64,000 nt of DNA from Mucilaginibacter pallidiroseus (GTDB lineage Bacteria; Bacteroidota; Bacteroidia; Sphingobacteriales; Sphingobacteriaceae). A model generated the notes under the pieces. It had not been told where the DNA came from, searched no databases, and saw only the letters and a list, made by a program, of their open reading frames with translations. Shown here piece after piece: positions 41,849-52,110 of the stretch (position 1 is its first letter; every line of letters begins with the position of its first letter). The DNA is taken from the NCBI RefSeq assembly GCF_007846085.1, contig NZ_VOEJ01000001.1, forward strand, positions 372,001-436,000. The letters are read 5' to 3'. A program made the translations under genes and the position numbers.

Positions 41849-43315
41849 ATGGCCAAATACCAATTATTATTGCCGAAAATGGGAGAGAGCGTTGCTGAAG
41901 CAACGGTAATCAAATGGCACAAAGTGCCGGGCGATTACATTGAAGCAGACGAGGCAGTGATGGATATAGCAACCGACAAAGTTGACTCCGAGGTTCCTTC
42001 GCCGGTATCCGGCAAACTGGTTGAGCAGCTTTACAAAGAAGACGATGTTGTGCAGGTAGGGGCGGTAATTGCAATTATTGAGACCGAAGGTGATGAGTCA
42101 CAACCTGAAACTGATACCGCCGTTGAAGGAAATCAAAAAAGTGCTACTGAGGCTGTCGAAAAACAATACACTCCTTCAACTCAGGATGAGGAAATGCCCG
42201 CTGCCAATATTCCGGGTATTGATCAATTAACTAATACCGAAAAGCAGGAATCATCCGGAGATAAATTTGAGAATCGTTTTTATTCGCCGCTGGTAAAAAA
42301 TATAGCCGGGCAGGAGGGTATCAGTAACGACGAGCTCGACAGAATACCGGGTACTGGTGCAGAGGGGCGTTTAACGAAAGACGATTTACTGGCTTACATA
42401 CAGCAACGTGGCTCAAAATTTACAGAAGAGCATGTTTATACTGCACCGGTAAGTACGCAACAACTACAAACACCGGTAGCTGAAACAAAAGCACCATCAA
42501 CTGAAAAAGCTGTCCCGGTAAGTACACCACAACAGCCAGCTCCCGAAATTGCAAAACCCGCTCAGCCCGAAGCACCTGCCGCTAAGCCGGCAGTATCATA
42601 CTCCGGTAATGATGAGATTATAGAGATGGACCGTATGCGCCGCCTCATTGCCGACCACATGGTTATGAGCAAACAAACATCGCCACACGTAACATCGTTT
42701 GTGGAAGCTGATGTTACCAACCTGGTTCAATGGCGCGATAAAGTGAAAAACACCTTTGAGAAACGCGAAGGTGAAAAAATTACGTTTACACCAATATTTA
42801 TTGAGGCGGTTGTTGAAGCTATAAAGCAAATGCCGTTGATAAACGTGCAGGTAAACGGCACGCAAATCATCAGGAAAAAGGACATCAATATAAGTATGGC
42901 GACTGCTTTACCAAGTGGTAACCTTATTGTTCCTGTCATTAAAAAAGCCGATGAGTTAAGCCTTGTTGGTTTAACCAAAGCAGTTAATGATTTGGCAAAT
43001 AGGGCAAGAGGTAACAAATTGAACCCGGATGACGTAAAAGATGGTACGTTCACCATTACCAACATCGGTTCGTTTGGCAATATAATGGGTACGCCTATTA
43101 TAAACCAGCCCCAGGTGGCCATATTAGCTGTTGGCGCAATTAAAAAGAAACCCGCTGTGATAGAAACGCCGCAAGGCGATGCCATTGCCATAAGGCACAT
43201 GATGTACCTGTCACTGTCATATGATCATAGGGTTGTTGATGGCGCGCTTGGCGGCATGTTTGTTAAAAAGGTAGCAGACTACCTCGAAAACTGGGATCTA
43301 AGTAGAAATATATAG
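41849..43315 (+). CDS. 2-oxoacid dehydrogenase E2 (dihydrolipoyl acyltransferase)
   Basis: The ATG at 41849 gives the standard N-terminus MAKYQLLLPKMGESV, and the longer frame from 41822 does not. The 488-residue enzyme has one lipoyl domain (lipoyl K44 in ATDKVDSE), a peripheral subunit-binding domain (FYSPLVKNIAGQEGI), a Pro/Ala/Thr-rich linker, and the acyltransferase core with SYDHRVVDGALGG. The MGESV start and single lipoyl domain fit the branched-chain or 2-oxoglutarate type more than pyruvate. E1 and E3 are not nearby. Confidence 0.92.
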   Translation: MAKYQLLLPKMGESVAEATVIKWHKVPGDYIEADEAVMDIATDKVDSEVPSPVSGKLVEQLYKEDDVVQVGAVIAIIETEGDESQPETDTAVEGNQKSATEAVEKQYTPSTQDEEMPAANIPGIDQLTNTEKQESSGDKFENRFYSPLVKNIAGQEGISNDELDRIPGTGAEGRLTKDDLLAYIQQRGSKFTEEHVYTAPVSTQQLQTPVAETKAPSTEKAVPVSTPQQPAPEIAKPAQPEAPAAKPAVSYSGNDEIIEMDRMRRLIADHMVMSKQTSPHVTSFVEADVTNLVQWRDKVKNTFEKREGEKITFTPIFIEAVVEAIKQMPLINVQVNGTQIIRKKDINISMATALPSGNLIVPVIKKADELSLVGLTKAVNDLANRARGNKLNPDDVKDGTFTITNIGSFGNIMGTPIINQPQVAILAVGAIKKKPAVIETPQGDAIAIRHMMYLSLSYDHRVVDGALGGMFVKKVADYLENWDLSRNI

Positions 43316-43339
43316 TTAATTAAGTGTGATTCTAAAATG

Positions 43340-43363
43340 AAAGGCCCGTAAGGGCCTTTTGTT
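43340..43363 (+). terminator. Intrinsic terminator after the E2 gene
   Basis: AAAGGCCC-GTAA-GGGCCTTT has exact 8-base arms and is followed by TG and a TT-rich stretch. It sits between the E2 gene and the convergent GT87 gene. Confidence 0.88.
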
Positions 43364-43373
43364 GTTTACGTAT

Positions 43374-44594
43374 TTAAGCGTTTGCTTTATCAACTTCAGA
43401 CGTTTTCAGATGCCATTCGGTTTGCCCGGGATATGTCCTGAAATTTTTGAATAACATCTCATAGACAATCTTAAACCATATGAGTAAACAAGGCAATACA
43501 ATCAAATTATAAGGAAGCACATACTTTAACCGCAGGTAACGCGGGAATAGGTCGGAAGGTGAAAAATTGGTTAGTACCAATGCAAATATAATCAGGAAAC
43601 GCTCATAGGGAGTAATTGGCCTGTCGAGGTTTACAAACCAAATGCTCACACCGATAAATGCAATGATATAGGTGGGTGGCTCGGAGCTGGAACTGAAGAT
43701 GATTGAGAAGATCAAGGTAGATGCTACAAGCAGCAATTGATATTGCAGATTTCGCCAGTATTTTATCCGTGTCATGGATAAAGCGAAAATTATCATGCCC
43801 GGTATCAATACCGAAAGGGTAGGAAAGTTAGCGATATTAAATATGCGGCTAAGCATACCCATAACACAAACATACGCCCTTGTTGATTGCATATTGGCAG
43901 CGTTCTTGGCAATAAGGTCGGGCAGCCAGTCGTGGTACATTTGAACGATGTATGCAGGGGATGATACTGCCATTGGTAATACAAACAATACAGCTCCCCA
44001 AAATAGCAAGCTCAAAATAAGTTTGATTTTATGGTCCGAAAAGAAGAAAAATGCTAGGCCCACAACACCATAAAGTTTAATTGCTGTGCCAAGTATAATC
44101 ATCAGCGCAGCCCAAAAATCCTGTTGCTTACGGATAAATATAAAGCTAAAGAGTACGAATGCAATTATTAAAGGATTTACCTGTACCTGTCCTGACGATC
44201 CCATCATACTATTGATATTTAGCAACAACAACACGGTTTGCTGCGTACGGGTAAGCGGTAATTTTATAATGGCGTAGTAAAGTGACCACGCCAGAAAGAG
44301 CACCCACAAAATTACGCCTGCTTCATCGGGCAGTAAAGCAAATGGTGCTATAATAAGGCCAAAAACAGGCCCGTAGTGGTTTAAATCAAAGTAATATTGT
44401 GGCTCGGGGCCGAAAAGGCTATGCTGGTGTATTAGGTTTAAAAAATTGTGCTTGTAAATTATATAATTGTTATAATTACTTGATTTACTGCCGCTATAAA
44501 TTAAAATGCCCTTTACAATTGTAAATAAACTTAACCCAAACCAGAGAATTAATATGAGAGGACGGTTAAATATAATTTGCTTTAATTTCTGCAT
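43374..44594 (-). CDS. GT87-like (DUF2029) polytopic membrane glycosyltransferase
   Basis: The 406-residue protein has about ten hydrophobic helices. Its first periplasmic loop carries DLNHYGPVFGLIIAPFALLP, typical of GT87/DUF2029 mannosyltransferase-like proteins that use polyprenyl-phosphate sugars. SSGQVQVNPLIIAFVL and AIKLYGVVGLAFF also fit. The acceptor is unknown. It stands alone after the methionine operon terminator. Confidence 0.82.
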   Translation of the reverse strand: MQKLKQIIFNRPLILILWFGLSLFTIVKGILIYSGSKSSNYNNYIIYKHNFLNLIHQHSLFGPEPQYYFDLNHYGPVFGLIIAPFALLPDEAGVILWVLFLAWSLYYAIIKLPLTRTQQTVLLLLNINSMMGSSGQVQVNPLIIAFVLFSFIFIRKQQDFWAALMIILGTAIKLYGVVGLAFFFFSDHKIKLILSLLFWGAVLFVLPMAVSSPAYIVQMYHDWLPDLIAKNAANMQSTRAYVCVMGMLSRIFNIANFPTLSVLIPGMIIFALSMTRIKYWRNLQYQLLLVASTLIFSIIFSSSSEPPTYIIAFIGVSIWFVNLDRPITPYERFLIIFALVLTNFSPSDLFPRYLRLKYVLPYNLIVLPCLLIWFKIVYEMLFKNFRTYPGQTEWHLKTSEVDKANA

Positions 44595-44660
44595 GTTTGG
44601 GTCCGGTTTTTGCCGATAAACTTACAGAAAGAGCATGGGATACCGAAATGATATAAAACA

Positions 44661-44690
44661 CAAAAGGCCTCCACTTAAGGACGCCTTTTG
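44661..44690 (-). terminator. Intrinsic terminator of the metY-metX-hom operon
   Basis: CAAAAGGC (44661-44668) pairs with GCCTTTTG (44683-44690), and the minus strand continues into TGTTTTAT. It lies 22 bases after the hom stop. Confidence 0.8.
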
Positions 44691-44712
44691 CAATGCAGGC
44701 AGGAAGAATCTA

Positions 44713-45945
44713 CTAAAAAACTTCTGCCGCTTGTTTTACCGGAGCTAAACTGACCCCCGTTAGCTGATCGGCGAAGGCCACAAAGGCCTTACTTTCAGAT
44801 ATACGGTGTTGTTTCTCAATCAGTTTTTGCAAATTGATTTTACCGGTCACAAATTTATAGTTGCCGGAATAAAATCTTTCATGGATATGCTCAAAGCCTA
44901 ATTCATCTACCAGGCTTTCGTCTTGATAGCTTAAATAAATATTCAGGTCAACGTTGTTTGTAAACCTCAGGTCTTTTACAGACTTAGCTTTTTTGTATTC
45001 ATACTGGTAATCGTATCGCAAGGCGGCAATGTCTGACAATACAGCCGAACCGGTAGGGTGGCCGCCAGCGCCTTTACCAAAAAAGAATTGCTGATCTGCA
45101 AATGCAGCCTGCACGGTAACGCCGTTATACTCGTATTCCACGTTGTATAAAAATTCGGTATCGTTTACAAATTTTGGTAATACAAAAAGGGTTACATGGC
45201 GGTCGTCAAGTTCTTTAGCAACGGGTACCAGTTTTATTTTCAGGTTCTTTTCACGTGCGTACTGGATATCATTTGCCGAAAGGTTTTGTATGCCCACGTT
45301 AATCACTTGCTCCGGATTAACAACTACGCCGTACGCATGTGCAGCGGCGATAATCAATTTATATTTGGCATCGTAACCGCCAACGTCCATGGTTGGGTCA
45401 GTCTCCGCAAAGCCAAGGTCTTGTGCTTGTTTAAGTGCGCTATCATAATCCAGCCCTTCTAAAAAACCTTTTGACAAGATGTAATTTGATGAGCCATTGA
45501 AAATGCCGCTTATTGAGTGCAGCAGTTCGTTATCATAGTATTCCTCAAGGTTACGAATTATAGGGATGCTGCCACATACCGAACCTTCATACAACAATGA
45601 TGTGCCGTGTTCATGCTGTAGTTCAATCAACTCGTTCAGGTAAGTGGCAATCATTTTTTTGCTTGCAGACACCACGTTTTTACCTGAGCTTAAAGCGCGC
45701 GAAACGATTTCAAACGCGGCCTCTGTATCATTTATCAGTTCAACAACCGTATTTATTTCCGGGTTGTTAAGGATATCATCTCTATCGGTAGTGAAAATTT
45801 CGGCAGGTAACGAGCGCTTTTTATCAGGGTTTTTGATAGCGATCTTTTTGATCTCGATGTTTAGGTTTTTGGTTTTAACGATGTCGTACAATCCCTGGCC
45901 TACAACTCCAAATCCGAAGAGGCCAATATTAAGTTTCTTACTCAT
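44713..45945 (-). CDS. hom: Homoserine dehydrogenase
   Basis: The 410-residue enzyme has the NAD motif NIGLFGFGVVGQGLYD, then SASKKMIATYLNEL and the catalytic block YEGSVCGSIPIIRNL. GIFNGSSNYILSKG and FAETDPTMDVGGYDAKYKL follow. The C-terminal 90 or so residues may be a regulatory ACT-like part. It reduces aspartate semialdehyde to homoserine. It shares one base with the metX stop codon and is the last gene of the riboswitch-controlled operon. Making homoserine part of the methionine regulon ties its supply to methionine and cysteine demand. Confidence 0.96.
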   Translation of the reverse strand: MSKKLNIGLFGFGVVGQGLYDIVKTKNLNIEIKKIAIKNPDKKRSLPAEIFTTDRDDILNNPEINTVVELINDTEAAFEIVSRALSSGKNVVSASKKMIATYLNELIELQHEHGTSLLYEGSVCGSIPIIRNLEEYYDNELLHSISGIFNGSSNYILSKGFLEGLDYDSALKQAQDLGFAETDPTMDVGGYDAKYKLIIAAAHAYGVVVNPEQVINVGIQNLSANDIQYAREKNLKIKLVPVAKELDDRHVTLFVLPKFVNDTEFLYNVEYEYNGVTVQAAFADQQFFFGKGAGGHPTGSAVLSDIAALRYDYQYEYKKAKSVKDLRFTNNVDLNIYLSYQDESLVDELGFEHIHERFYSGNYKFVTGKINLQKLIEKQHRISESKAFVAFADQLTGVSLAPVKQAAEVF

Positions 45946-47009
45946 TATGCAATTTTTTGCAGTTCAATTATCTTTCCTTTAACGTCTGTCTTAAAAAAGG
46001 ATGTTGTTATTTTAGTTAATATTTCAGTTTCAATTAAAAATCCGTCGTGGCCGTAAAATGAATCAATTTCGGCAAATGCTGCTTTAGGTATATGCCTGAA
46101 AAGGTATTGCTGCTCCTCGATGGGGAACAATACATCCGATGTGATACCAATTACGAGGGTACGCGCTGTTATCATGCTGAGTGCTTTATCACCCCCGCCG
46201 CGGCCACGGCCAACGTTGTGCGAGTCCATTGCTTTTGATAGATACCAGTAGCTGTATGCATTAAACCTGTTTACCAACTTTTGCCCCTGGTAGTTCTGAT
46301 ATCCCGAAGCTTTGAACGAATCGGTTACCGTGTCATCTTCTTCCTGCTGCGTAATGCCGTAAGTTTCATAGGTACGGTATGATAGTAAAGCGATGCTGCG
46401 CGCTGCCTTTAAACCTTTGCTGCCGCCGTCAGGCCTATTTGCATAAAAAGTGCGGTCGGTAGCGATTGCTAAGCGCTGGCTCTCGTTAAAAGCAATTCCC
46501 CAGGGCGAATGCTTTGCGTTTGTAGCTATTAATATCAGGTTTTTTATACGGGCGGGTTCAATTATGCTCCACTCCAAAGCTTGCTGGCCACCCAGGGAGC
46601 CACCAATTAAGGTGTCTATTACATCAATCCCTAATTCATTGGCCAATAGCACGTGTGCTTTCGCCTGGTCCCGGGTGGTAAACTCCGGAAAGGCTAAATA
46701 ATAAGGGCTACCAGTAACAGGATTTTGACTAAGCGGACTGGTTGTGCCATAAGCCGAACCTAACACGTTTGCACAAACTATAAAATGTTCATCGGGATTA
46801 AAGTGGTCATTTTCGCCGAAAAAACCCTTCCACCAGTCCAACACGTCAGAGTTGGCAGTAAGCGCATGGCAAACCCAAACCACATTGTCGCGGCTTTTGT
46901 TGAGGCTGCCGTAAGTATTATAAGCTATCTCGAGGCCATGTAATACGGCGCCCGATTCAAGTTCAAAATCTCCAGAATATGTAAATGTTTGTAAACTCAT
47001 TTCAATCAT
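45945..47009 (-). CDS. metX: Homoserine O-acetyltransferase
   Basis: The 354-residue alpha/beta hydrolase has the nucleophile S138 in IGGSLGGQQALEW, HALTANSDVLDWW near the N-terminus, SPLSQNPVTGSPY, and the catalytic Asp/His at ITSDVLFP and YGHDGFLIE. It makes O-acetylhomoserine for MetY and MetB. The nucleophile elbow reads GSLGGQ rather than the common GSMGGM. The start is the ATG at 47009 or, three codons on, 47000. The metY stop lies 72 bases upstream. Confidence 0.95.
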   Translation of the reverse strand: MIEMSLQTFTYSGDFELESGAVLHGLEIAYNTYGSLNKSRDNVVWVCHALTANSDVLDWWKGFFGENDHFNPDEHFIVCANVLGSAYGTTSPLSQNPVTGSPYYLAFPEFTTRDQAKAHVLLANELGIDVIDTLIGGSLGGQQALEWSIIEPARIKNLILIATNAKHSPWGIAFNESQRLAIATDRTFYANRPDGGSKGLKAARSIALLSYRTYETYGITQQEEDDTVTDSFKASGYQNYQGQKLVNRFNAYSYWYLSKAMDSHNVGRGRGGGDKALSMITARTLVIGITSDVLFPIEEQQYLFRHIPKAAFAEIDSFYGHDGFLIETEILTKITTSFFKTDVKGKIIELQKIA

Positions 47010-47081
47010 TCGTTATGTATGGAGTAGCTGCTTAACCAACTACTCCTGCATAACTTCACTTAAAAACTAAAAAAACCAATA

Positions 47082-48512
<1,431 letters not shown>

Positions 48513-48626
48513 TCAACAACAGCAGCAACACATGCAAATACAACCTGCAGAAAGATTGTAAATAGAAGTAGCACCCGTTTGGGTATGCGATGTGTTTGTT
48601 TGTGCTAAATAAATCAGACTTTTCAT
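48513..48626 (-). CDS. Polycysteine leader peptide ORF
   Basis: An ATG at 48626 opens a 37-residue ORF (MKSLIYLAQTNTSHTQT at its start) whose final nine residues are CICMCCCCC, seven cysteines with one Ile and one Met. I checked every codon; TGT and TGC are mixed, so it is not a simple tandem repeat. It starts about 30 bases after the SAM-I riboswitch and stops 117 bases before metY. The peptide can have no ordinary protein role, but a ribosome would stall on it when charged tRNA-Cys is short. Polycysteine leader ORFs of this kind control sulfur genes in mycobacteria; I know of none described in this phylum. Confidence 0.85.
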   Translation of the reverse strand: MKSLIYLAQTNTSHTQTGATSIYNLSAGCICMCCCCC

Positions 48627-48654
48627 GACTATTAATTTATATCCCCCGGGTAAC

Positions 48655-48748
48655 ATATTTTCCGGGACAGGAATTGGCACCTTCTACACCTTGTAGGGTT
48701 GCCAGCGGTTCTTTGAGCCTGATCTCTCGCCGCTTCTTTATAAATCAA
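48655..48748 (-). ncRNA. SAM-I riboswitch
   Basis: Read on the minus strand, the core has GAGAGATCAGGCTC, then AAAGAACCGC, TGGCAACC, a variable P3 stem, GGTGCCAATTCCTG and a closing CCCGG part. This is the SAM-I (S-box) aptamer in its Bacteroidota form. AGCGG pairs with CCGCT to form the P2 stem, and TGCCAATTCC is the conserved J3/4-P4 block. It lies upstream of metY and should switch the operon off when SAM is high. The expression platform is not clear; CCCGG-N11-CCGGG just after the core is one candidate. Confidence 0.95.
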
Positions 48749-48797
48749 AATCCGTGTGAGGGAAATTTGATCATGGTATTACTACCAAATAATGTTT

Positions 48798-48830
48798 CAA
48801 ATATAGAGCAATGTGGATTTAGTTTCCAAA
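48798..48830 (-). promoter_or_regulatory. Promoter of the riboswitch-metY-metX-hom operon
   Basis: On the minus strand TTTG (48827-48830) lies 21 bases before TATATTTG (48798-48805), a full match to the -7 pattern TAnnTTTG. The start site would be near 48790, about 45 bases before the riboswitch core. Confidence 0.7.
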
Positions 48831-48870
48831 TTAAATTTTTGAATAATTATCATTTTATCGTAAAACCAAA

Positions 48871-49992
48871 TTAAACAGCCGCCAAAGCTTGCTCCATATC
48901 TGCAATCAAGTCGTCGATATGTTCCAAACCTATGGAAACCCTTAGCAGGTTGAAAGGTGTCTTGGTGTCCGGGCCTTCAACAGATGCGCGGTGCTCAATA
49001 AGGCTTTCCACACCGCCCAGGCTGGTGGCCTGAGTAAATATTTCAAGGCTGTTTATCACTTTGCGCGCCTTTGCCTCTCCACCTTTCAGGGTAAATGAAA
49101 ACATGGCACCAAAACCACTCATTTGTTGCCTGGCAATATCGTGTTGCGGGTGTGATGACAGGCCCGGGTACATTACTGCTTCTACTTCAGGGTGACTTGC
49201 CAAAAAGTTGGTCATTAATAATGCGTTATTTACATGGCCCTTGACACGATATGGCAACGTTTTAATACTGCGGGTAAGGTAATAACAATCCATAGGAGAT
49301 GGTATTGCGCCACCCATGGTTTGCACGTTACGGATCTTGTCCCAAAACTCGCTCTTTTCGGCCGTGATTAAAGCACCGCCCATCAGGTCGCTGTGTCCGC
49401 CAAAGTATTTAGTGGTAGAGTGCATTACCAAGTCGGCACCTAATGTTAACGGTTGCTGGCAAACAGGAGTGGCGAAGGTATTATCGCATACCACCTTGAT
49501 ATTTTTTTCGCGGGCGATCGACACCACCTTTTTAATGTCGGTGATTTTAAGTAAAGGATTAGATGGCGTTTCAATCCATATCAATCCTGTATTTGACTTG
49601 ATGTGCTGGTTTAAAACCTGCTCATCATTTACATCGATAAAGTCAAACTCAAGTATGCCATTAAATAACGCCTTAAGCTGATTGCGTAAACCGTGGTACA
49701 TATCATCAGGACATATAATATGTGTTCCCGGTTCCAAAGCCTGGAAAACAGACATGCCCGCGGCGTTGCCCGACGAAAATGCTGCCGCTTCCACACCGTT
49801 TTCCAATTGCGCCAAAACCGTTTCCAAAGCAGTACGGTTAGGGTTGGCCGACCGGCTGTATATGTATCCGGAGTCGTAACCACCTTCGGCATTACGCTCA
49901 AACGTTGTCGACATCACGATGGGTTGAATGACAGACTTAGAAACTGGGTCGACGTGGTTGCCTGCGTGTATGGCTATGGTTTCAATTTTCAT
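48871..49992 (-). CDS. metB: Cystathionine gamma-synthase/lyase family enzyme
   Basis: The 373-residue PLP enzyme has TIAIHAGNHVDPVSKSVIQPIVMSTTFE, YIYSRSANPNRTALETVLAQLE and the PLP lysine in MHSTTKYFGGHSDLMGG. TQATSLGGVESLIEHRA and RVSIGLEHIDDLIADMEQAL complete the family pattern. It either joins cysteine to O-acetylhomoserine or splits cystathionine; sequence alone does not separate these. It lies upstream of the riboswitch promoter, so it has its own control. The genome thus has both the direct (MetY) and the cystathionine route. Confidence 0.88.
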   Translation of the reverse strand: MKIETIAIHAGNHVDPVSKSVIQPIVMSTTFERNAEGGYDSGYIYSRSANPNRTALETVLAQLENGVEAAAFSSGNAAGMSVFQALEPGTHIICPDDMYHGLRNQLKALFNGILEFDFIDVNDEQVLNQHIKSNTGLIWIETPSNPLLKITDIKKVVSIAREKNIKVVCDNTFATPVCQQPLTLGADLVMHSTTKYFGGHSDLMGGALITAEKSEFWDKIRNVQTMGGAIPSPMDCYYLTRSIKTLPYRVKGHVNNALLMTNFLASHPEVEAVMYPGLSSHPQHDIARQQMSGFGAMFSFTLKGGEAKARKVINSLEIFTQATSLGGVESLIEHRASVEGPDTKTPFNLLRVSIGLEHIDDLIADMEQALAAV

Positions 49993-50160
49993 AACGTGCG
50001 GTAGTATGTGCCAAATTAACTAAGAAATTGGCGTAAATGATAGCAACGTAGCAAAATTGTAGTGTTTAAACTGATGTTTACGTCTGTAACGTCATTGTCA
50101 TACTATATGTTTGAACAAGCGTTAACAAGACACAATCATATTAAAACAAATGCATTTTGC

Positions 50161-50168
50161 TACATTTG
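50161..50168 (+). promoter_or_regulatory. -7 box of the mqnE promoter
   Basis: TACATTTG matches TAnnTTTG and ends 17 bases before the mqnE ATG, giving a short 5' UTR. Confidence 0.6.
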
Positions 50169-50185
50169 CCTAAACGTTTTTATAA

Positions 50186-51379
50186 ATGGAAGTATCAGAA
50201 AATTTCCAGGTATTACTGAATAGCCCCCAGCTGCTGCCTGAGCTTAAACAAATTGCTGAGAAGGTACTCCATAACCAGCGCATCACGTTCGACGAAGGCG
50301 TATTACTTTACGAAAAAGCCGAATTAGGGTACATGGGAGTGCTTGCCAACTATATACGCCAAAAAAAACACGGCGACAAAACTTACTTTAACCGCAACTT
50401 TCATATCGAGCCAACCAACCTTTGCGTTTACGATTGCAAATTTTGCTCGTACTCCAGGCTGATCAAGCAACGTGCCGACGGCTGGGAGTATACGATGGAA
50501 GAAATGCTGGACATTGTAAAAAAATATGATGGACAGCCGGTTACCGAGGTACACATTGTAGGTGGTGTTTTGCCTCAGTATGATGTCCCATTTTATGCCG
50601 AGTTGTTTAGCCGCATAAAGGCCCACAGGCCCGACTTGCATGTTAAAGCGCTTACGCCTGTGGAGTATCATTACATATTTAAGAAGGCTAAGATAGATTA
50701 TGCCACCGGTATGAAGTTGATGAAGGATGCAGGTCTTGAATCGATGCCGGGCGGTGGTGCGGAGATATTTCACCCGGAGATTCGCGAACAGATTGCCAAA
50801 GATAAATGTACCGGCGATCAATGGTTATCTATCCATGAGGAATGGCACAAGCTTGGCATGCGCTCAAACGCTACAATGCTTTACGGCCATATTGAGCAGT
50901 ACTGGCACAGGGTAGATCACATGGAACAGTTGCGCCAATTGCAGGATAAAACCCATGGCTTCCAAACCTTTATTCCGCTGAAGTTCCGTAACCAGGATAA
51001 CCAGATGAGCAATGTACCCGAAAGTAATGTGATTGAAGATTTACGTAACTACGCTATTGCACGTATCTACCTTGACAACTTCGACCATATAAAAGCTTAC
51101 TGGGCAATGATTAGCCGCACGACAGCACAGCTATCATTAAACTTTGGTGTGGATGATATTGACGGTACACTTGATGATACCACAAAGATATACTCAATGG
51201 CCGGTGCGGAAGAACAAACCCCGGCCATGAGCACTAAAGAATTGGTTGAGCTGATTAAAAATGCTGGCCGCCATCCAATTGAGCGTGACACATTATACAA
51301 TGTAGTTACCGATTACAACGACTACCAATTTACCGAAGCCGAAAAACCGCGCTTTTACAAATTACCGGTAGTTAATTAG
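50186..51379 (+). CDS. mqnE: Aminofutalosine synthase
   Basis: The 397-residue radical SAM enzyme has C80-x3-C84-x2-C87 (NLCVYDCKFCSYSR) and the signature GLESMPGGGAEIF of MqnE. EEWHKLGMRSNATMLYGHIE and FQTFIPLKFRN follow. It joins the chorismate-derived enolpyruvyl-benzoate to adenosine on the futalosine route to menaquinone. MqnA, which makes its substrate, is two genes downstream. The organism therefore probably makes menaquinone by the futalosine pathway. Confidence 0.95.
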   Translation: MEVSENFQVLLNSPQLLPELKQIAEKVLHNQRITFDEGVLLYEKAELGYMGVLANYIRQKKHGDKTYFNRNFHIEPTNLCVYDCKFCSYSRLIKQRADGWEYTMEEMLDIVKKYDGQPVTEVHIVGGVLPQYDVPFYAELFSRIKAHRPDLHVKALTPVEYHYIFKKAKIDYATGMKLMKDAGLESMPGGGAEIFHPEIREQIAKDKCTGDQWLSIHEEWHKLGMRSNATMLYGHIEQYWHRVDHMEQLRQLQDKTHGFQTFIPLKFRNQDNQMSNVPESNVIEDLRNYAIARIYLDNFDHIKAYWAMISRTTAQLSLNFGVDDIDGTLDDTTKIYSMAGAEEQTPAMSTKELVELIKNAGRHPIERDTLYNVVTDYNDYQFTEAEKPRFYKLPVVN

Positions 51380-51382
51380 GCT

Positions 51383-51417
51383 AAAGCTCAAAGCCGAAAG
51401 TTAAAAGCAAAAAGCCA
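51383..51417 (+). repeat. Heptad-periodic tract E, after mqnE
   Basis: Five consecutive 7-base units all begin AAAG (for example AAAGCTC and AAAGCCG). A complementary CTTTGAGCT follows about 60 bases later, so a hairpin could form before the phosphatase gene. Confidence 0.78.
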
Positions 51418-51468
51418 TCACTAAGCGCTTAATGCCTTATTCTTCATCTTTGAGCTAAAAGAAAACGA

Positions 51469-52089
51469 ATGAACGAAATACAAAAGACACTATACATAGT
51501 ACGGCACGGGCAAACAGACCTTAACAAACAAGGCATTGTACAAGGCCGTGGCCGTGATACAGATTTGAACGACGAGGGCCGCAACCAGGCTCGCCAGTTT
51601 TACGAAGCTTACAAGGGTGTAGCTTTTGACAAGATCTACATATCAATGCTGAAACGCACCCAGCAAAGCATACAGCCATTTATAGATATGGGCATACCTT
51701 TTGAAAAACTTGCCGGTTTAGATGAGCTTGCCTGGGGTATACATGAGGGGCAACCTGCTACGCCCGAAACAAAGGCTGCTTTTTTGGACCTGATGCGCAA
51801 CTGGCTCGACGGTAACCTTGACGAAAAGTTTGAAGGCGGCGAGAGCCCAAATGAAGTTAAGGTACGCCAGTTGGAGGCACTCGACGTTATCATGAGTCAT
51901 CCTGAAGAAAAAACGGTTTTAGTTTGTATGCACGGTCGTGCTTTGCGCTTGTTGATGTGCATCCTTACCGAGCAGCCATTAACTCAAATGGATGCCTTTC
52001 CGCATCAAAACCTTGTGCTTTATAAAGTAGTGTATGATGGTAGTAAGTTTACCATAGCCGAGGCTAACAACGCCTTGCATTTAAAATAA
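51469..52089 (+). CDS. Histidine phosphatase family protein
   Basis: The 206-residue protein has the phosphoglycerate-mutase-like RHGQTDLN motif at the N-terminus, KRTQQSIQPF, the acid GLDELAWGIHEG and the second His in VCMHGRALRLLMC. These are the catalytic parts of the branch 2 histidine phosphatases. The substrate is unknown. Its place between mqnE and mqnA is interesting but may be chance, since no phosphatase step is known in that pathway. Confidence 0.9.
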   Translation: MNEIQKTLYIVRHGQTDLNKQGIVQGRGRDTDLNDEGRNQARQFYEAYKGVAFDKIYISMLKRTQQSIQPFIDMGIPFEKLAGLDELAWGIHEGQPATPETKAAFLDLMRNWLDGNLDEKFEGGESPNEVKVRQLEALDVIMSHPEEKTVLVCMHGRALRLLMCILTEQPLTQMDAFPHQNLVLYKVVYDGSKFTIAEANNALHLK

Positions 52090-52110
52090 TTGATGACTGG
52101 AGAACGATAA

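Noticed and set aside
48674..48874. A plus-strand frame over the SAM-I riboswitch
   Set aside because: It runs through the conserved aptamer on the opposite strand and its sequence is that of a shadow frame.
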